In this document: piece by piece, positions 32,143 to 44,224 of the stretch
Numbering within the stretch: the stretch's first letter is position 1
Layout of the letters: the number at the start of each line of letters is the position of its first letter
Assembly: GCA_934045075.1 (NCBI GenBank)
Contig: OW203723.1
Span: 6,359,913 to 6,423,912, forward strand
Length of the DNA stretch: 64,000 nt
Direction of reading: 5' to 3'
From: Yponomeuta sedellus
Lineage: Eukaryota > Arthropoda > Insecta > Lepidoptera > Yponomeutidae
Made by a program: the position numbers and the translations under genes
The notes under the pieces: model-generated
The model's database searches: none
What the model saw: only the letters and a program-made list of their open reading frames with translations
Told to the model about the DNA's origin: nothing

Positions 32143-32406
32143 TGTGACGGTGCAAACCTCTTCACACCATTTTTATTTCTTTTTCCATCTATCATTTTCA
32201 AATATTTAAATTATGTACGTCACACATTCTTCGATTTCACTCATTTTTCACCACTACTACTTTACCCTTTGACCAGATCTGACTTTTTACCTGCTTTTCC
32301 GTTTTTATCAGTTTTCTGTTTTAAAGTTACTAAATCTACAAATAAAATCACACCTGAAGTCGTTCCAGAGTTTATTTATTAATTATAAAAGTTATAAAAC
32401 GTACCA
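32143..32406 (+). repeat. 5' LTR
   Basis: TGTGACGG...ACGTACCA, 264 bp. Apparently identical to the right LTR at 34352-34615. Contains AATAAA at 32341-32346 (spanning ACAAATAAAATC), a possible polyadenylation signal. Confidence 0.93.
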
Positions 32407-32407
32407 C

Positions 32408-32419
32408 TGGCGCCCAACG
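32408..32419 (+). promoter_or_regulatory. Primer-binding site, tRNA-Lys type
   Basis: TGGCGCCCAACG, one base after the 5' LTR. It matches the 3' end complement of lysine tRNA that gypsy-type elements use to start minus-strand DNA synthesis (family knowledge). The pairing beyond 12 bases is not evident. Confidence 0.8.
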
Positions 32420-34256
32420 ATAATAAAGAAACCCAACGTCACCCCACGGCTTGATACGCCGAGACGACAAAGCCCACCCACCGCGACTACGCTGCGAGTG
32501 CGAAGGCAAATACGAGTACGATTACCACGATTATACGTGTGCACAATCGTCGAACTGCTGCTGCTGTTTCATACCCACGACCCACGACCTCATACATCAC
32601 AGACGCATCCCTTGGAGCTCCTCAGCCTTGCTCAAGGGTTCTGTCGGACTTCTCCGCCGCCCCCAACTTCACCCACCAACCTCTTCTAGTTCTGTAGACC
32701 TGCAAGATTTTTTTTTTTGTTAAGTGTTGTTAAGTGTTTTATAAATAAAATATTAAATAAATTTTAAAGTGCGACTTGACTTCTGGACCACAAGGTAATT
32801 CATCATAACTACTCATTGACCATTCTTCACTAACTAGATTCACCCATAGTAAAAAATTTTTCGGCCCTAATAAAAGTCCTATTCTATTTATCTGCACCCC
32901 ACCTAACCGAAACATACCACAGTTAGTATACACCAACAGTATACAATCAATAACTTCTACACGCATTTATCAGACAGTTACACAACCACAGGCTACTCAC
33001 TAGCAGTTCCATAGACCTCGGTAACCTGGAATTTATAATTCCTGGTGGGACTGGTTACTAACTTACGTTGCCTCAGGAGAGTATCCTGGGTAATTACACG
33101 TAGACAGCCTAGCTTTACCCTCTAGGTCTTCGAGGCCGACTCGAAGGTAAGGCGAAACTGCACTCATACAGTCTATCGATAACAATATTATATTATTAAA
33201 ATTTAAATTATAATTATTTACAAAATCTTTGCAAACCAAATTTCTAGACGTCAGTAATTCTGATACCATTCATTGTCATAAAATTTTTCAAAATTCAAAA
33301 CAAAACCTCCACAGGTTAAACCTACAAGGAACTCTTTGGCAATAAAATAAAAACTCTCACCCTCACCCCATCCTTACCTCATTACTAAAATAATTTCTTA
33401 ACCTCTTTTTTTATAGTATCCGTACTCTTTTTAAATATTTATCTGTCAACTTGTACAAAACCTACCAACGCCACCTTTTTATAGTTTTAATTTTCTGTAT
33501 ATATAATCACCACATTACCTTTTCGGACACATCGTCATACTATTTGTCTATTTATTTATTAACTATTTTTTTATTTATTATTTATACACCACTATCCTCC
33601 TGGACATTTACTAACCATTTTTTTTAGAACATCCAAATATTCAATCAGGTGCGGCGACAACACGTTAAATAAGCCTAGGTCAACTAATTTATTTATCAAT
33701 CGCGTTATCTAATTAAACGCGTTACGGTGTTTACCCCACCATAGCTCTTGAGAGCACTACTACGACGGATTCTACCCCGTCGGGTACTATGTACCCAATA
33801 TTATAAATATTGTTAAAATGTGAATAACTTTCATAGAGCGGATTGTGACTCAATAAATAAGCCTTACCACTACCGAATACCAGCGGGTGGTAACTGGCTA
33901 AATAAGCCTATTACTAATTTAGGCCAGTTTCTGGATAAATCTAATTAATAAAAATAGATTTTGTCTATAATGAGTGAACGTCTTCACCTTTACTGTAGTT
34001 GAAGACAATGACAGATGATGCATGCTAGGGATGAGTGGTAGATGATGAATAGAAGTGGAACTGCCTAATGTAAATATTCATTGTAGATATCACCCCACAC
34101 CTTCTAAATTTTTTTTTCATCGCCCATCTTTTATATTTTATTTTATTTTAATATTTAAGAATAACTAAATTTATTTACTTACCATCCCACATCCCCGACC
34201 TTCATCGACCTTACTTTGGATTCTCGACTTTAAATTTTAAATTAAATAATTTTACT

Positions 34257-34336
34257 TGACAATTTTTTTATAAAAAAAAAATTTTTTTTTAAATATATTT
34301 TTTTAAATAAATATATTTAAAAAATTTTTTTTTACC
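34257..34336. repeat. AT-only low-complexity stretch in LTR element interior
   Basis: About 80 bp made almost only of A and T runs with overlapping self-complementary blocks, ending just before ACCGGTGCCCCCGGG and the 3' LTR. It stands where a polypurine tract would be expected. Confidence 0.7.
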
Positions 34337-34351
34337 GGTGCCCCCGGGTAA

Positions 34352-34615
34352 TGTGACGGTGCAAACCTCTTCACACCATTTTTATTTCTTTTTCCATCTA
34401 TCATTTTCAAATATTTAAATTATGTACGTCACACATTCTTCGATTTCACTCATTTTTCACCACTACTACTTTACCCTTTGACCAGATCTGACTTTTTACC
34501 TGCTTTTCCGTTTTTATCAGTTTTCTGTTTTAAAGTTACTAAATCTACAAATAAAATCACACCTGAAGTCGTTCCAGAGTTTATTTATTAATTATAAAAG
34601 TTATAAAACGTACCA
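34352..34615 (+). repeat. 3' LTR
   Basis: Same 264-bp sequence as the 5' LTR, followed by the CACC target duplication. Identity of the two LTRs implies a very recent insertion, or gene conversion. Confidence 0.93.
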
Positions 34616-34619
34616 CACC

Positions 34620-35735
34620 TAAGCAGATTTCTTAACATTATCTACCAATTGTTGTAAACAATTTGCATATTCAAACCCTTTCGTCTTTCGCGGCATGACG
34701 ACATTTTTTAAAGAACTTTATCGAAGGAAAGAGGGGCAGAGGACCTTGAAAATAAGAATAGAAATTTATTGTTATTTTCAAGGTCAAAGCTAAGGAAGGT
34801 AAAACAAATTAAAGAAAACGGGAATATAGTGCGTGACATACGAGGCGATAATGGAATTGGCCTGTGGCTAAAAATTACTCCATAACATTTTTACTAGCTT
34901 TATCACACTAACGGAGGGCTGTCATGAAAAACGTCATGAACATACATGTTTTTTTTACAAAAAAAAGGATTCTGGAATTTCAATTAATTATATTGTATAG
35001 AACAAGAAATTAATGATAATTTGACTTATGTGCTTTAGTCCACTGACCCTAGAATTTATACTTCAATAATTTACTTAGATTTTTTTAGAAGGAAAAATAT
35101 ACCAAGTCTGCCTATCAGTGGGAAACAATTACGTCCAGTTAAAAAAATAAACCAGTAGGCCAAACCACTTCACCAGCTAGTTTCCATACAAGATTCGAAA
35201 GAAAATTGAAACATTTCATCCAAAGACATACCGGAATTTCTGTATTTCTTACTCAGTGCTCGTGATCAAGACACATGTGTGTGTGTGTGAGTCGCATATA
35301 CTGAGGGCACTTCTAAACGGTAGCTAATGATGTAATTACCTTGTAAGGCTATTACTTACCTACACTGCCATTTGTTTATCTTCCACGTTACGTAAAGAAA
35401 CTTGGTTGTTACAAAGAACTTAATGGATACCTAATTGATCTAGCACCGTTTAGTCCGAAAATAAGTAAACAAATGAAGTGCAGCGATGGTCAAGGAGTTT
35501 TTGTCGGCAAAAAGTGCCTAGTTAAGCGAAATTATTGTGTCAAAAGTTGCCCAACAAAGGTAAATACACAAAGCGGCGCACTGATCGTGCTATTAAGTCG
35601 CAAATAGCTTAAATACATAATTAGTAAGCCTAGGTGAAAGGCCGTATTGTGTGGTATTGTGCGCGGGACAGTGACTAAACACTGTTTTGTTACAAGCTAA
35701 GGAGGCTGGCAGTGTGAAGTATTTTTTGTGCGAAA
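34620..35735. other. Intron DNA, no recognised element
   Basis: AT-rich, with the (GT)n run at 35271-35290 as the only structure seen. Confidence 0.45.
35271..35290. repeat. Short (GT)n run
   Basis: CACATGTGTGTGTGTGTGAG. Confidence 0.9.
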
Positions 35736-35814
35736 ACCGCACTTATGTCTTGCGTGGTAAAAACCAAGACTTTGTAGGAAACTCTATAGTTTTTTATAAA
35801 GCCTATAAACGTAT

Positions 35815-36008
35815 AGTCTGTTAGCTTTTAGAATATACCTCGGCAACTTCGGAGAGAATCGGATATATTCGTGTAATAGAAATATCGGAACTAATATGAC
35901 ACTTAATTTCGAAATCAGAACTCGATCATCAGTACGCAAACCGGCGAAAATTGGCGAAAACCAAAGCCTACTCTAGAGCCAGAGGTATATTGTAAAAGCT
36001 AACAGACT
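35815..36008. mobile_element. MITE, 194 bp
   Basis: Terminal inverted repeats AGTCTGTTAGCTTTTAGAAT and the imperfect complement ending AAAAGCTAACAGACT, flanked by TAT on both sides. Confidence 0.7.
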
Positions 36009-36012
36009 TATA

Positions 36013-36190
36013 CTACTGCAGGGCACAGGCCTTCTTTCAGAGAGAGAGATAGAGAGTATGGGCTTGCTTACCACCCGTGCCCACTGCGAATTGGCAATTT
36101 CAAGCGCTGAGGTATATGAATACCTAAGACTGTTAGGTTCCCCCACGATGTTTTCCTTCACGGTTGCTGCTATAACTTTAAAGTTATAAA
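36013..36190 (-). repeat. GGGCACGCG-family copy with SINE-like end
   Basis: CTGCAGGGCACAGGCCTTCT, GCGAATTGGCAATTTCAAGC, then CCCCACGATGTTTTCCTTCA. Starts five bases after the MITE at 35815-36008. Confidence 0.6.
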
Positions 36191-36370
36191 TAAGAATTTC
36201 TAAATGCATGGTTCCTTGCCACACTCGAAAAAAGATGATTGAAATAGTCTATGGTGGAGATTTTATAAAGAAAACCCGGATTTAAAAAAAATACTAAGGA
36301 GTGCTTTAGAAGAGTCGTGTTTTATTATAAATAAGACCGTAAGTCTCCTGTAGAGTCTCGGGTTACCTCA

Positions 36371-36520
36371 AGTCCCCAATTTTGTGTATAAAAGAGTTAT
36401 CATTAGATGTGTTGTTCTAAACATCTATCATAGAATGTAAAAAGACCCAAGTAGAAACCAATAGCTTTTTATTGTATTGTTTTTTTTTTCAGAATTTTGG
36501 CATCATCCGATTACAATCAA
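36371..36520 (+). repeat. Direct repeat B, first copy
   Basis: AAAGAGTTATCATTAGATGT, CATAGAATGTAAAAAGACCC, AGAATTTTGGCATCATCCGA; second copy 36671-36821. Confidence 0.7.
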
Positions 36521-36670
36521 TTATTATTTGTGCGGCTAACGCACTTATGTCTTACGGGATTAAAAATGATACTTCGTAGGAAACTCTCAGTATCCTATAC
36601 ATTCTTAGTTTATTTGAAGGCCCTAATTATTATTATGAAATATTTACAGCTCAAAAGATAATCTACAAAA

Positions 36671-36821
36671 AGTGGACAAATTCGTGTAGAAAGGAGTTAT
36701 CAATAGCTGCGTTATTTCAAACATCAAGCATAGAATGTAACAGGCACAAATAGAAATCGAAATAGCTTTGATGGCATCTATTATTTTTTTCAGCATTTTG
36801 GCGATTCCGATTACCATCCAA
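36671..36821 (+). repeat. Direct repeat B, second copy
   Basis: AAGGAGTTATCAATAGCTGC, CATAGAATGTAACAGGCACA, AGCATTTTGGCGATTCCGAT. About 75-80% like the first copy. Confidence 0.7.
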
Positions 36822-37672
36822 AAGTTAGATAGAATAGATATATAGAGGACACTCAAGTTAGTTAAATATTAGAAGTTTTTAAATATACAGAAATAAAGAA
36901 CCGCTGAATGATACAAGTTATTTGCAGTATTAAGTTTCCGACCCATTCTTGCTCCAACCAACTTCCACCCAAGGACTTCAAGACAAATCAAATCCAAACG
37001 CACACCAGCTACATGTAACCTAACCCAATCACGCAGGAATTTAGGTCATAGTCCATTTATAGGCTCGATATCAATTTCCATAACGTACACACGGCTCCAC
37101 GGTTATAATAACACAACGTTTTTCCAAACCGCAGAACATTATCCTTCGACGATTCTCACGTCCGAATTACAGCTAACTTGAAGTTAGTTGGACGGCCATT
37201 TTTGGCAAAAAGCACTTATGCTGTATGTATAATTGCTTCGCTAGCTACGTGTACTGAATTGTGTCTCCCTTATTACATGCAGGGAAGCCTTTTAAGGTTG
37301 GCGTTGTATAGAGCGACGGACGGAAGCTTGCAAGGCAGAAAAACTGTAACGCAACTGTAACGGTTTGATTTGTCGTGTGAATGAAACGTTTAGGTAATGT
37401 CTGTGGCGTATATGGGTCTGTGCCTTGTTGGGTGACATATCAGTCTTAGTTTTTCAGAACGGTCCAGTGAAACTTAAGGGGGTTATTTGAATTATCAATA
37501 CAAACAACTTTTGTTATGAGGGCAACTCCGTAATATCGCAAAAATTATTCCGTTGTTTCATACGTTCACTAGATAAAATAATGAAAATTTAGTAATAAAC
37601 AGCCGATAAGTAAGTTGCAAATCTTCTCTCGGAAAATGTTTATTAGCGTCATCACATCGGTTTGTAACGGTG
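36822..37672. other. Intron DNA, no recognised element
   Basis: Includes a chance 60-codon frame at 37178-37360; no family of this window recurs. Confidence 0.45.
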
Positions 37673-37950
37673 CAAACCTCTTTACAACATTTTTTATATT
37701 TCTTTTACTATCTATTACTTTCAAATATTTAAAATTATGTCACACATTTTCGAGAATTCCCTCATTTTCATTATTACTACTTTACATCTTGACTAGACCT
37801 GATTATTTTTACCTGATAATTCCGCTTTTATTCAGGTTTCTGTTTTTATTATATATTATAAATATAAAATAAATAAAACAGTACAAATAAAGCACAAAGC
37901 TAAATTAGTTCCAGTTTTATTATTTATAAAAGTTTTAGAACACTACAACT
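37673..37950 (+). mobile_element. Solo LTR related to the 32143 element
   Basis: TGTAACGGTGCAAACCTC, then the ACACATTTTCGAG and CTTGACTAGACCTGA blocks in the same order as the young LTR. Ends near AACACTACAACTGT. No internal region; flanking duplication not resolved. Confidence 0.75.
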
Positions 37951-38865
37951 GTTATGACTACTATGGATGGACGATATCAAGCGTTGACGTATATGTGCGC
38001 ACCTCCGGAGCTCAGGTTTCTCCACGATGTATTTCTTTACAGTTAGCTGCTACAAATTATTTAAGATAATTTAAAAAATATTTATGTCGGGTACACAATC
38101 AATTACACAAAAAAAATATAAAATACATTTTACAATTACAGAAGAAAACATGTTTGTACAACTTAATTTACTAAACTTGAAAATGAACATAGCTTAGCTC
38201 TATGTCATCACACAAATTTATCTAAGTAATTTAGAAAAAACAAGTCATTGGCGAGTTTAATTTGTCAATCGACTTTTATTTAATTTTAAAAACAACTACC
38301 TTGTCGCTTTTAATTAAAACGACTCCATTCTACTAAAATGCATTTAATAAAATTAGAATACTCCACTTGTATTAGACGACTTGGCCTGTGAAAAAAAAAT
38401 GCAATGACTTCAAGTGCACTTTTGATATTTGTTTGTGTGGTCTAACGTCTGGCAACGCAATAAAAATATTGCTGAAAGTATGGAAGGTCAGTGATTTGTG
38501 TGACTGCGGCTTGGCGGTTGCCGAATCTTAGATTAGCAGATTAAGCATATTTCACAACTTCAATTTTGCACACTTTTGTTTAGTTTTGGTTAGCACGTCG
38601 GCAGACTTTATTTATGCCAAACATGGGCATGAATTGGCCCTGAGATGGCACCACGCCTATTAATATTATACTTATCACAGCAAGCTGTAAGGTCAATTTT
38701 ATTAATTTCATTAGTACGGTTAAGTTTTTGTTGCAGTCTCTTTTGTTGCAAAGTGGCCCTTAGCGTAACTGTGTAGAGTTTTTACAATATGGATCCCGGA
38801 GCGTGTGTATGTTTGTGTGTATGAACGTGTTCTTGAGTGGAGACCGCGAATCGGCAAACGTAGTG
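37951..38865. other. Intron DNA, no recognised element
   Basis: AT-rich DNA between a solo LTR and a LINE fragment. Confidence 0.45.
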
Positions 38866-39058
38866 AAGAACACCCTCTGACCAGGTGGGATGACGATCTG
38901 CGAAAAACTGCCGGCAGATCCAGCATCTGCCGACAATTTTTCGCAGATCGTCATCCCATGCGGCAAGCTGAAGGCAAGGGGGTTTTGCCGCTCATTAGGG
39001 AGGGCTATGTCATGTAAGCAATGGACTAGTATAGACTGACGACGACGACGACGACGTG
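38866..39058 (+). mobile_element. LINE 3' end with internal snap-back duplication
   Basis: Forward copy of the ORF2 end (TRWDDDLRKTAG) in which a 34-bp inverted copy has been added: arms 38886-38919 and 38925-38958 match at 32 of 34 positions around CCAGC. Normal LINE sequence then resumes with TGCGGCAAGCTGAAGGCAAG and ends in a (GAC)n tail at 39040-39057. Confidence 0.8.
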
Positions 39059-39244
39059 TATGTTTGTATGTTATAAGCATAGAGTTTAGTGCATTATGGG
39101 TGTAAGGCGTTCTGTATAGACACGTGCACTATGTACGCACTTCAGTACCTTGTCAAAGTCAAAATAGTCAATTTCTCGTACATCAGGCTAGAAGAGGTTA
39201 ATGTGACAAGGTTCTGACGTGTTGACATGTAAGTGCTCGCGACT

Positions 39245-39370
39245 ATACATTATCATCATCATCATAGTCGGTGTCAGTCCACTTCTGGACATAAGCCTCT
39301 CCCGAGAGACGCCACTGAGTCCGATCTGGAGCTCTCCTCTTCAAGTAACTGCCAACAGCTAAATTGTACT
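39245..39370 (-). mobile_element. LINE 3' end fragment with (ATC)n tail
   Basis: ATTATCATCATCATCATAGT followed by GTCAGTCCACTTCTGGACAT and CTCTCCCGAGAGACGCCACT; diverged member. Confidence 0.6.
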
Positions 39371-40224
39371 GGACACTGTATCTACTAAACTATTAAATAT
39401 CTGTTCAACAGCTGCTCTACATGATGTTCACTCGCGCTACTAAAGTAAAAATTATATCTTCTTCTTCTGATCTTTCCTGCGAAAAGTGTATTTCTATTTA
39501 GTCAATTATGTAAACAAGGTCGTAGATCTTTAAGCCAGCGGCCTTTTGTGTGGTCGCTAGTTTAAGGCTCTAAGACCGAGAAAATAATGCCAAAAAAGTG
39601 AGACTAGATTTCCGTGTCACATAATGACTTTCTATCTAGTCCTTGTTACTTGATCCTAGTTTCTCTATCGTGAGTCCCAAAACGCAATCCTCATTAAAAT
39701 ATAGTAAGACAACGCATTATTTAATCCTTACAAATATAGGCTGACACTTTTTGCAAAACGGTCTGTAAAAGAAAAATTACGGTTTTGTCCAGACAGAGCC
39801 CCTTAAGAAAAGAATTTCCCCGAACATAAAAAGGCCCGATCTGTCAACAGATAACCTCAAAATACACATTTACATATTCGCAGTACGATATACGACTCAT
39901 GTGTATTTGCGAAGAAAACATTGTATCAGAAGAAAAGGTAACCTTTTTCGGATTCGTCACTGAAGTATATTTTTGGCGACAAAGAATAAACTACTTATTA
40001 CATTTTTATTCTAACGTCACTTTTCACGGAATTGAAGGTTTACTTCATTCAATTAGGTTATGAGTAACTTTGCAGCGTTTCTAACGAGCATTGTATTCAG
40101 TTATGTTACGGGTTGATTGCTGGCAGTGGCTGGATGAGGATGGCCGAAGACAGGAAAGTAGCGGACTTAGGGGAGCAGTGGATGATATAGGCTGATTGAT
40201 TTACGGGTTGGTCAACTGTGTTCT
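39371..40224. other. Intron DNA, no recognised element
   Basis: No shared repeat or exon-like segment detected. Confidence 0.45.
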
Positions 40225-40373
40225 TTTTAAGAATACTAAGTGACGCCACGAAGGTTGTTTTGCCAAATTAATTAGCTTACGACCTATGGCTATATCTACT
40301 TAATATACATAAAAAGTCATGAGAATCGGTGTAGCCATTTTAGAGGAGTTGAATAACAAACACTGTGACATGC
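40225..40373 (-). mobile_element. Diverged Helitron-like copy
   Basis: Reverse form: TTTTGCCAAATTAATTAGC, GAGAATCGGTGTAGCC and GTTGAATAACAAACACTG match the family core. Confidence 0.55.
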
Positions 40374-40873
40374 CATTTTTACATATTAGATTATTTTTCA
40401 TTTGATTCCTCATTTGCCAAAACTTTAAATTCATAACCCTCCTTTTTTCGCGGTCAGGTACCGAATTCATTTACATAACAAAACCAAAGTAAGTAGGTAC
40501 GTGCAGTAACACGATATCTCAAATTCTTAATGTTGAACACAGTGTCAAAGAAGATTTCCTTAAGTAGATAACCTTCATAGTTTGTACCGCGTCAACCACC
40601 GTTACGTATGACACTACATACGTGAGTCCGTTATGTACAACACATATAGGCACGCGCTTTAAATCCTTGACTTAGGATCTTGTACGATAAGACTGACAGC
40701 TGCCCTTATACGGACTTTTTCCTTTAAAGGCACAGGATTTGGAGGACTTCATTTAGAACTAATTCAGAGAGTGAATGCTGCCAGCGTCTTGGGTACTCTC
40801 CCCATCGGCAGCAGTATAGACTTTTTTGTTTAAAGCTTTTTTTTGTAAATATGTAAATCCTTTCAAGTATTAA

Positions 40874-41051
40874 TCTCTATAATATAAAAATGAATCGCTG
40901 ATGTGTTAGTAAGCGCAAATCCGAGAGCAGCTAAACCGATTTCGCTGATTCTTTTTTTAGAATATTCCTCGAGGATGGTCCTTACGGAGTAAAAAATAAA
41001 AAAAATAGAGAATAGACTGTTAGGCGGTACGAAGTTCGCTGGGTTAGCTAG
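40874..41051 (+). mobile_element. Short Helitron-like element, 178 bp
   Basis: A|TCTCTATAATATAAAAATG start and GGGTTAGCTAG|T end. A GAAGTTC self-complementary core sits shortly before the 3' end, as a Helitron terminal hairpin would. Confidence 0.85.
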
Positions 41052-41582
41052 TATATGGTTATAGGAAAATTTATTAGTGTACTTAGCATAATGTAAAGAA
41101 GTTGACTTGATTACGCATAAAGTTATAATAGCAAGCATGATAGGAAATAATTAATTCAATATCCCTACAAAAAAGAAATTAAGAACTTATTCGTATAAAA
41201 AGATAAACTTAGTTCAAAAAATAATTACTGAGAATATTTTACCTAAGCCTCGTCAGCTGATTGATGATTTCACTTATAGGTACTTAGGCTTTACTGAACT
41301 AAGCTTACACCTACACTTAAATGGGACGACCTTTAAACATTTGCAATACAAATACATGTGGGTGGCTGTTACATTGATTGCAGATTGCAAATAGATTTGA
41401 CCATTATCAGCAATACTAGCTATAACACTGTGAATTAAAGAAATGGATTAGCCAACATTTGCTTCTCGGTTTTACAATAAAGACGTCTGTATTGTGTGAG
41501 AAAGAGTAAATTTGTTGCTGTAATAATAACAGATTATCTAATAAATAATCGCGAACGTAAATATTCCAAATTTGAATTAGTT

Positions 41583-41645
41583 TTTTTTGGGTTCCGTACC
41601 CAAAGACTAAGGGACTAAGACTCCACTGTCATCTACGACATCTTA
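41583..41645 (+). repeat. Fragment beginning GGGTTCCGTACCCAAAG
   Basis: TTTTTTTTGGGTTCCGTACC, CAAAGACTAAGGGACTAAGA; resembles one edge of the 43138-43669 family. Confidence 0.45.
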
Positions 41646-41823
41646 GGAATCATGATAAAAAGAATGTTAAAGTTTTTACAGATTATGTATGTCTGTTGCC
41701 ATTATAACAACAAATATTAAATTGAATATATATTTAAGTGCATACAAAAAACGTGTTATTTTTGCCATTTTTGCTCGATATGAATAAAATCAACAAATAA
41801 ACAACTAGTAGTAATAACGTTTG

Positions 41824-41912
41824 TATAGATAGATAATGAACACTTTATAGCACAACCAGAAAAAAGAATACAACCATGATTTCTTAAATCTAAGTAAGGT
41901 CACATTTGGCGA
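41824..41912 (-). mobile_element. Retroposon-tail fragment
   Basis: TATAGATAGATAATGAACAC, GCACAACCAGAAAAAAGAAT, TTTCTTAAATCTAAGTAAGG. Confidence 0.65.
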
Positions 41913-42257
41913 TAATGGTATGGAACTGTAACCCTTTGTGCGCCAGTCCGACTAGCCCTTTGCCAGTTTTTTATCGTTTACTGTCATGCTATGACCAGTC
42001 TCAGGGTATCTCCCGCCTTTTTGTCCGCCTCTTATGACCTCTTTGGTCTAACTCGTAAAAGAGGTTCATTCCGAGCCTTGTTAGTGTTTTCGCAGAAACG
42101 ACTAAACGTGAAGTCCGAATGCTTTGGAATTCTCACCGGAAATTTGTTGAGAAAACCCCTTACATAGCATGTTTTGCAGTAAGTTTATTCTGCAGAAGGT
42201 ACACCCGTAAGCTCGTTATCTCTGATCACTTGTCATAAGACACATTCCAAGACTACA

Positions 42258-42420
42258 TAACATTTATATACAGGCATATACTTTGCTTCTGACCCCACAC
42301 TAGGATACCCTGAGTCGTGGAAATCAGAAACGGCGACATCACAAACATGTAAACATCCAAGACCTGGGGTTTTGTTTGTCCCCAGTCGGGGGTCGAACCC
42401 GGGACCTCTCGCATTGGTGC
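42258..42420 (-). mobile_element. tRNA-derived SINE, family 3, truncated
   Basis: GAGAGGTCCCGGGTTCGACC (reverse) gives a good B box, followed by the same body as 8265-8470. The A-box half is missing. Confidence 0.7.
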
Positions 42421-43137
42421 ATTTGAAGATCTAAACAATGAATACTCCAGTGGCATGCCAACGAAGTATTTGGAAATAACAACAACGTATACTACACAAC
42501 CAACCGTCCAACATTAGATACACGACACATGACATTAAAATGACATGTACAAGTTGCAATTAAAACGATCCCTCACTTTCATCTCACCGCAGCGGGAATA
42601 AACAAGTTCCAAGTCTCATAAATATTTAAAAGGTCGCCCCAAACAAATAAGGGTGTCTTGATTATGAATATAATGGCATCTGCAAATCAGCAAGTTTGAG
42701 AAACCCTCCCACCTTGTGCAACAGCCTAGACAACTGACGAGCAACTGATAGATGACGGGCTTTGAATACCGCGGGTTTCTTTGACTTTATTGTATAGTTA
42801 CGCAGACTGTGGTACCTGTAGACATTTGGCTGATGTCAGTGGGCTGACGTGGGCGGCTTTTTAAACACAGATTCGCTGCTGTCTTTGGACAGGTTTGGAT
42901 TTTCCGGAAGTACCGGTCCAACTAGATTTTAATGTATGCGGCTTATGACAATGGTGGGAGCAGAAAACGTAGAGAGTGGTTTTAGTTCCTGACGGGTGTG
43001 ACTATGCCGTGTATTCGAAGTGATATTCTGTTTGGTGTGGTGTTAGGCGCGATCAAAATGAACTGCTCTAAATATATTTGCAATCGGTCTAACCGCCACA
43101 TTCAAGAACTAGTAAGAGTGTAAATCTGCGGCGAATT
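42421..43137. other. Intron DNA, no recognised element
   Basis: Mixed-composition unique-looking DNA between a SINE and the ACCGGCCAAGTGCGAGTC repeat. Confidence 0.45.
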
Positions 43138-43669
43138 CTAAAAAAACCGGCCAAGTGCGAGTCAGACTCGCGCACCGAGGGTTCCGTACAAACCTGTATT
43201 ATAGACCTGAGTATTTGGTATGAATTTCAATTTAATACCTCTACGCGTTTATGAGGAAATGGGTAGTAAGTTTAAAATTATTAAAAAAAAAATATATTAT
43301 GTGATGTAACTAAAAATTTATGGTTTTCGTAATTTTTCCTTTATCTATGCTATAAGACGTTGCTTCGTACCAAATTTCAAGATTCTGAGTTCACGGGAAG
43401 CACCCTGTAGGTTTTGATTCCCTTGCAATTGTCGAAAATTTGCGGCATAAACGGCTGTATCTTTTGATTGCGTTGGCTTAGAAGTTTGATTTTTTCACAG
43501 CTTCAAGGGACAGTAGACCTAAGTAATTGATATAAATTTCAGCTTCATACCTCCACGCGTTCCTGAGAAAAAGGGTCTTGACAGACGGACGGACGGACGG
43601 ACAGACGGACAACAAAGTGATCCTATAAGGGTTCCGTTTTTTCCTTTTGAGGTACGGAACCCTAAAAAA
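43138..43669 (+). repeat. Lepidoptera-type repeat, ACCGGCCAAGTGCGAGTC, about 530 bp
   Basis: AAACCGGCCAAGTGCGAGTC, TCGCGCACCGAGGGTTCCGT, an ACGGACGGACGGAC run at 43587-43610, CAACAAAGTGATCCTATAAG and GAGGTACGGAACCCTAAAAA. I recall this repeat as abundant in moth genomes. GGGTTCCGTAC and GTACGGAACCC form inverted matches near the ends. Confidence 0.78.
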
Positions 43670-44224
43670 GTATCGATGATAGCGATAGCGTGATGGGGAA
43701 AAGGGTATACCCAGAGGTGGGCCGCTGATGATGACGATGATCGATCAAAAAGTGTAAATGGTTGATTATAATTTATTGCACACAAAAATTTCACAGGACA
43801 TAAAAAGAACAAAAAAGCCGAGCTTACTCTGTAAGTGATTTCTTCAAAGATTTGTTAGTTTTGTAAATCATTTCGGCTTTAGGAAAGCTAGCTTTAGCAT
43901 ACAAACTCTAATCTCATGTACCTAAAGCTTAAAGTTGCGGGTTCTTTTATGCATATAAAATAGTACCATATCGCCGTCCACAAACCTCAAACCGAAGGTT
44001 ATCACTAACTCATCTGCATAATTATGAAATTACACTGAGAAAACGGAACAATGCCGGCGTGCAACTGAATTAGACATGTCCTTAAAAAGCAAACGTGTAA
44101 TTATAACGCGAAATTGACTCATTAGATGTTAAAATATACAGGGTGCTAAAATGGCAATGTGTGAGCAGCCAAAACTATAGATAGACACGGTACCATCCTG
44201 GGTAGTACAGTGCTACACAAGAAA

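Larger units (their letters stand above)
32143..34615 (+). mobile_element. Complete non-autonomous LTR retrotransposon, 2473 bp
   Basis: Two 264-bp LTRs (32143-32406 and 34352-34615), identical as far as I can read, start TGTGACGG and end ACGTACCA. A 4-bp duplication CACC flanks the element (32139-32142 and 34616-34619). One base after the left LTR is TGGCGCCCAACG, a tRNA-Lys-type primer-binding site as in gypsy-like elements. The 1945-bp interior holds no gag, protease, reverse transcriptase or integrase; its longest frame (32451-32723) is low in complexity. No polypurine tract is visible before the right LTR, where a very AT-rich stretch and CCGGTGCCCCCGGGTAA stand instead. Enzymes must come from an autonomous relative. 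Confidence 0.93.

Noticed and set aside
32451..32723. 90-codon frame inside the LTR element, considered as a gag remnant
   Set aside because: No zinc knuckle or capsid-like pattern is visible; composition is Ser/Pro/Cys low complexity.
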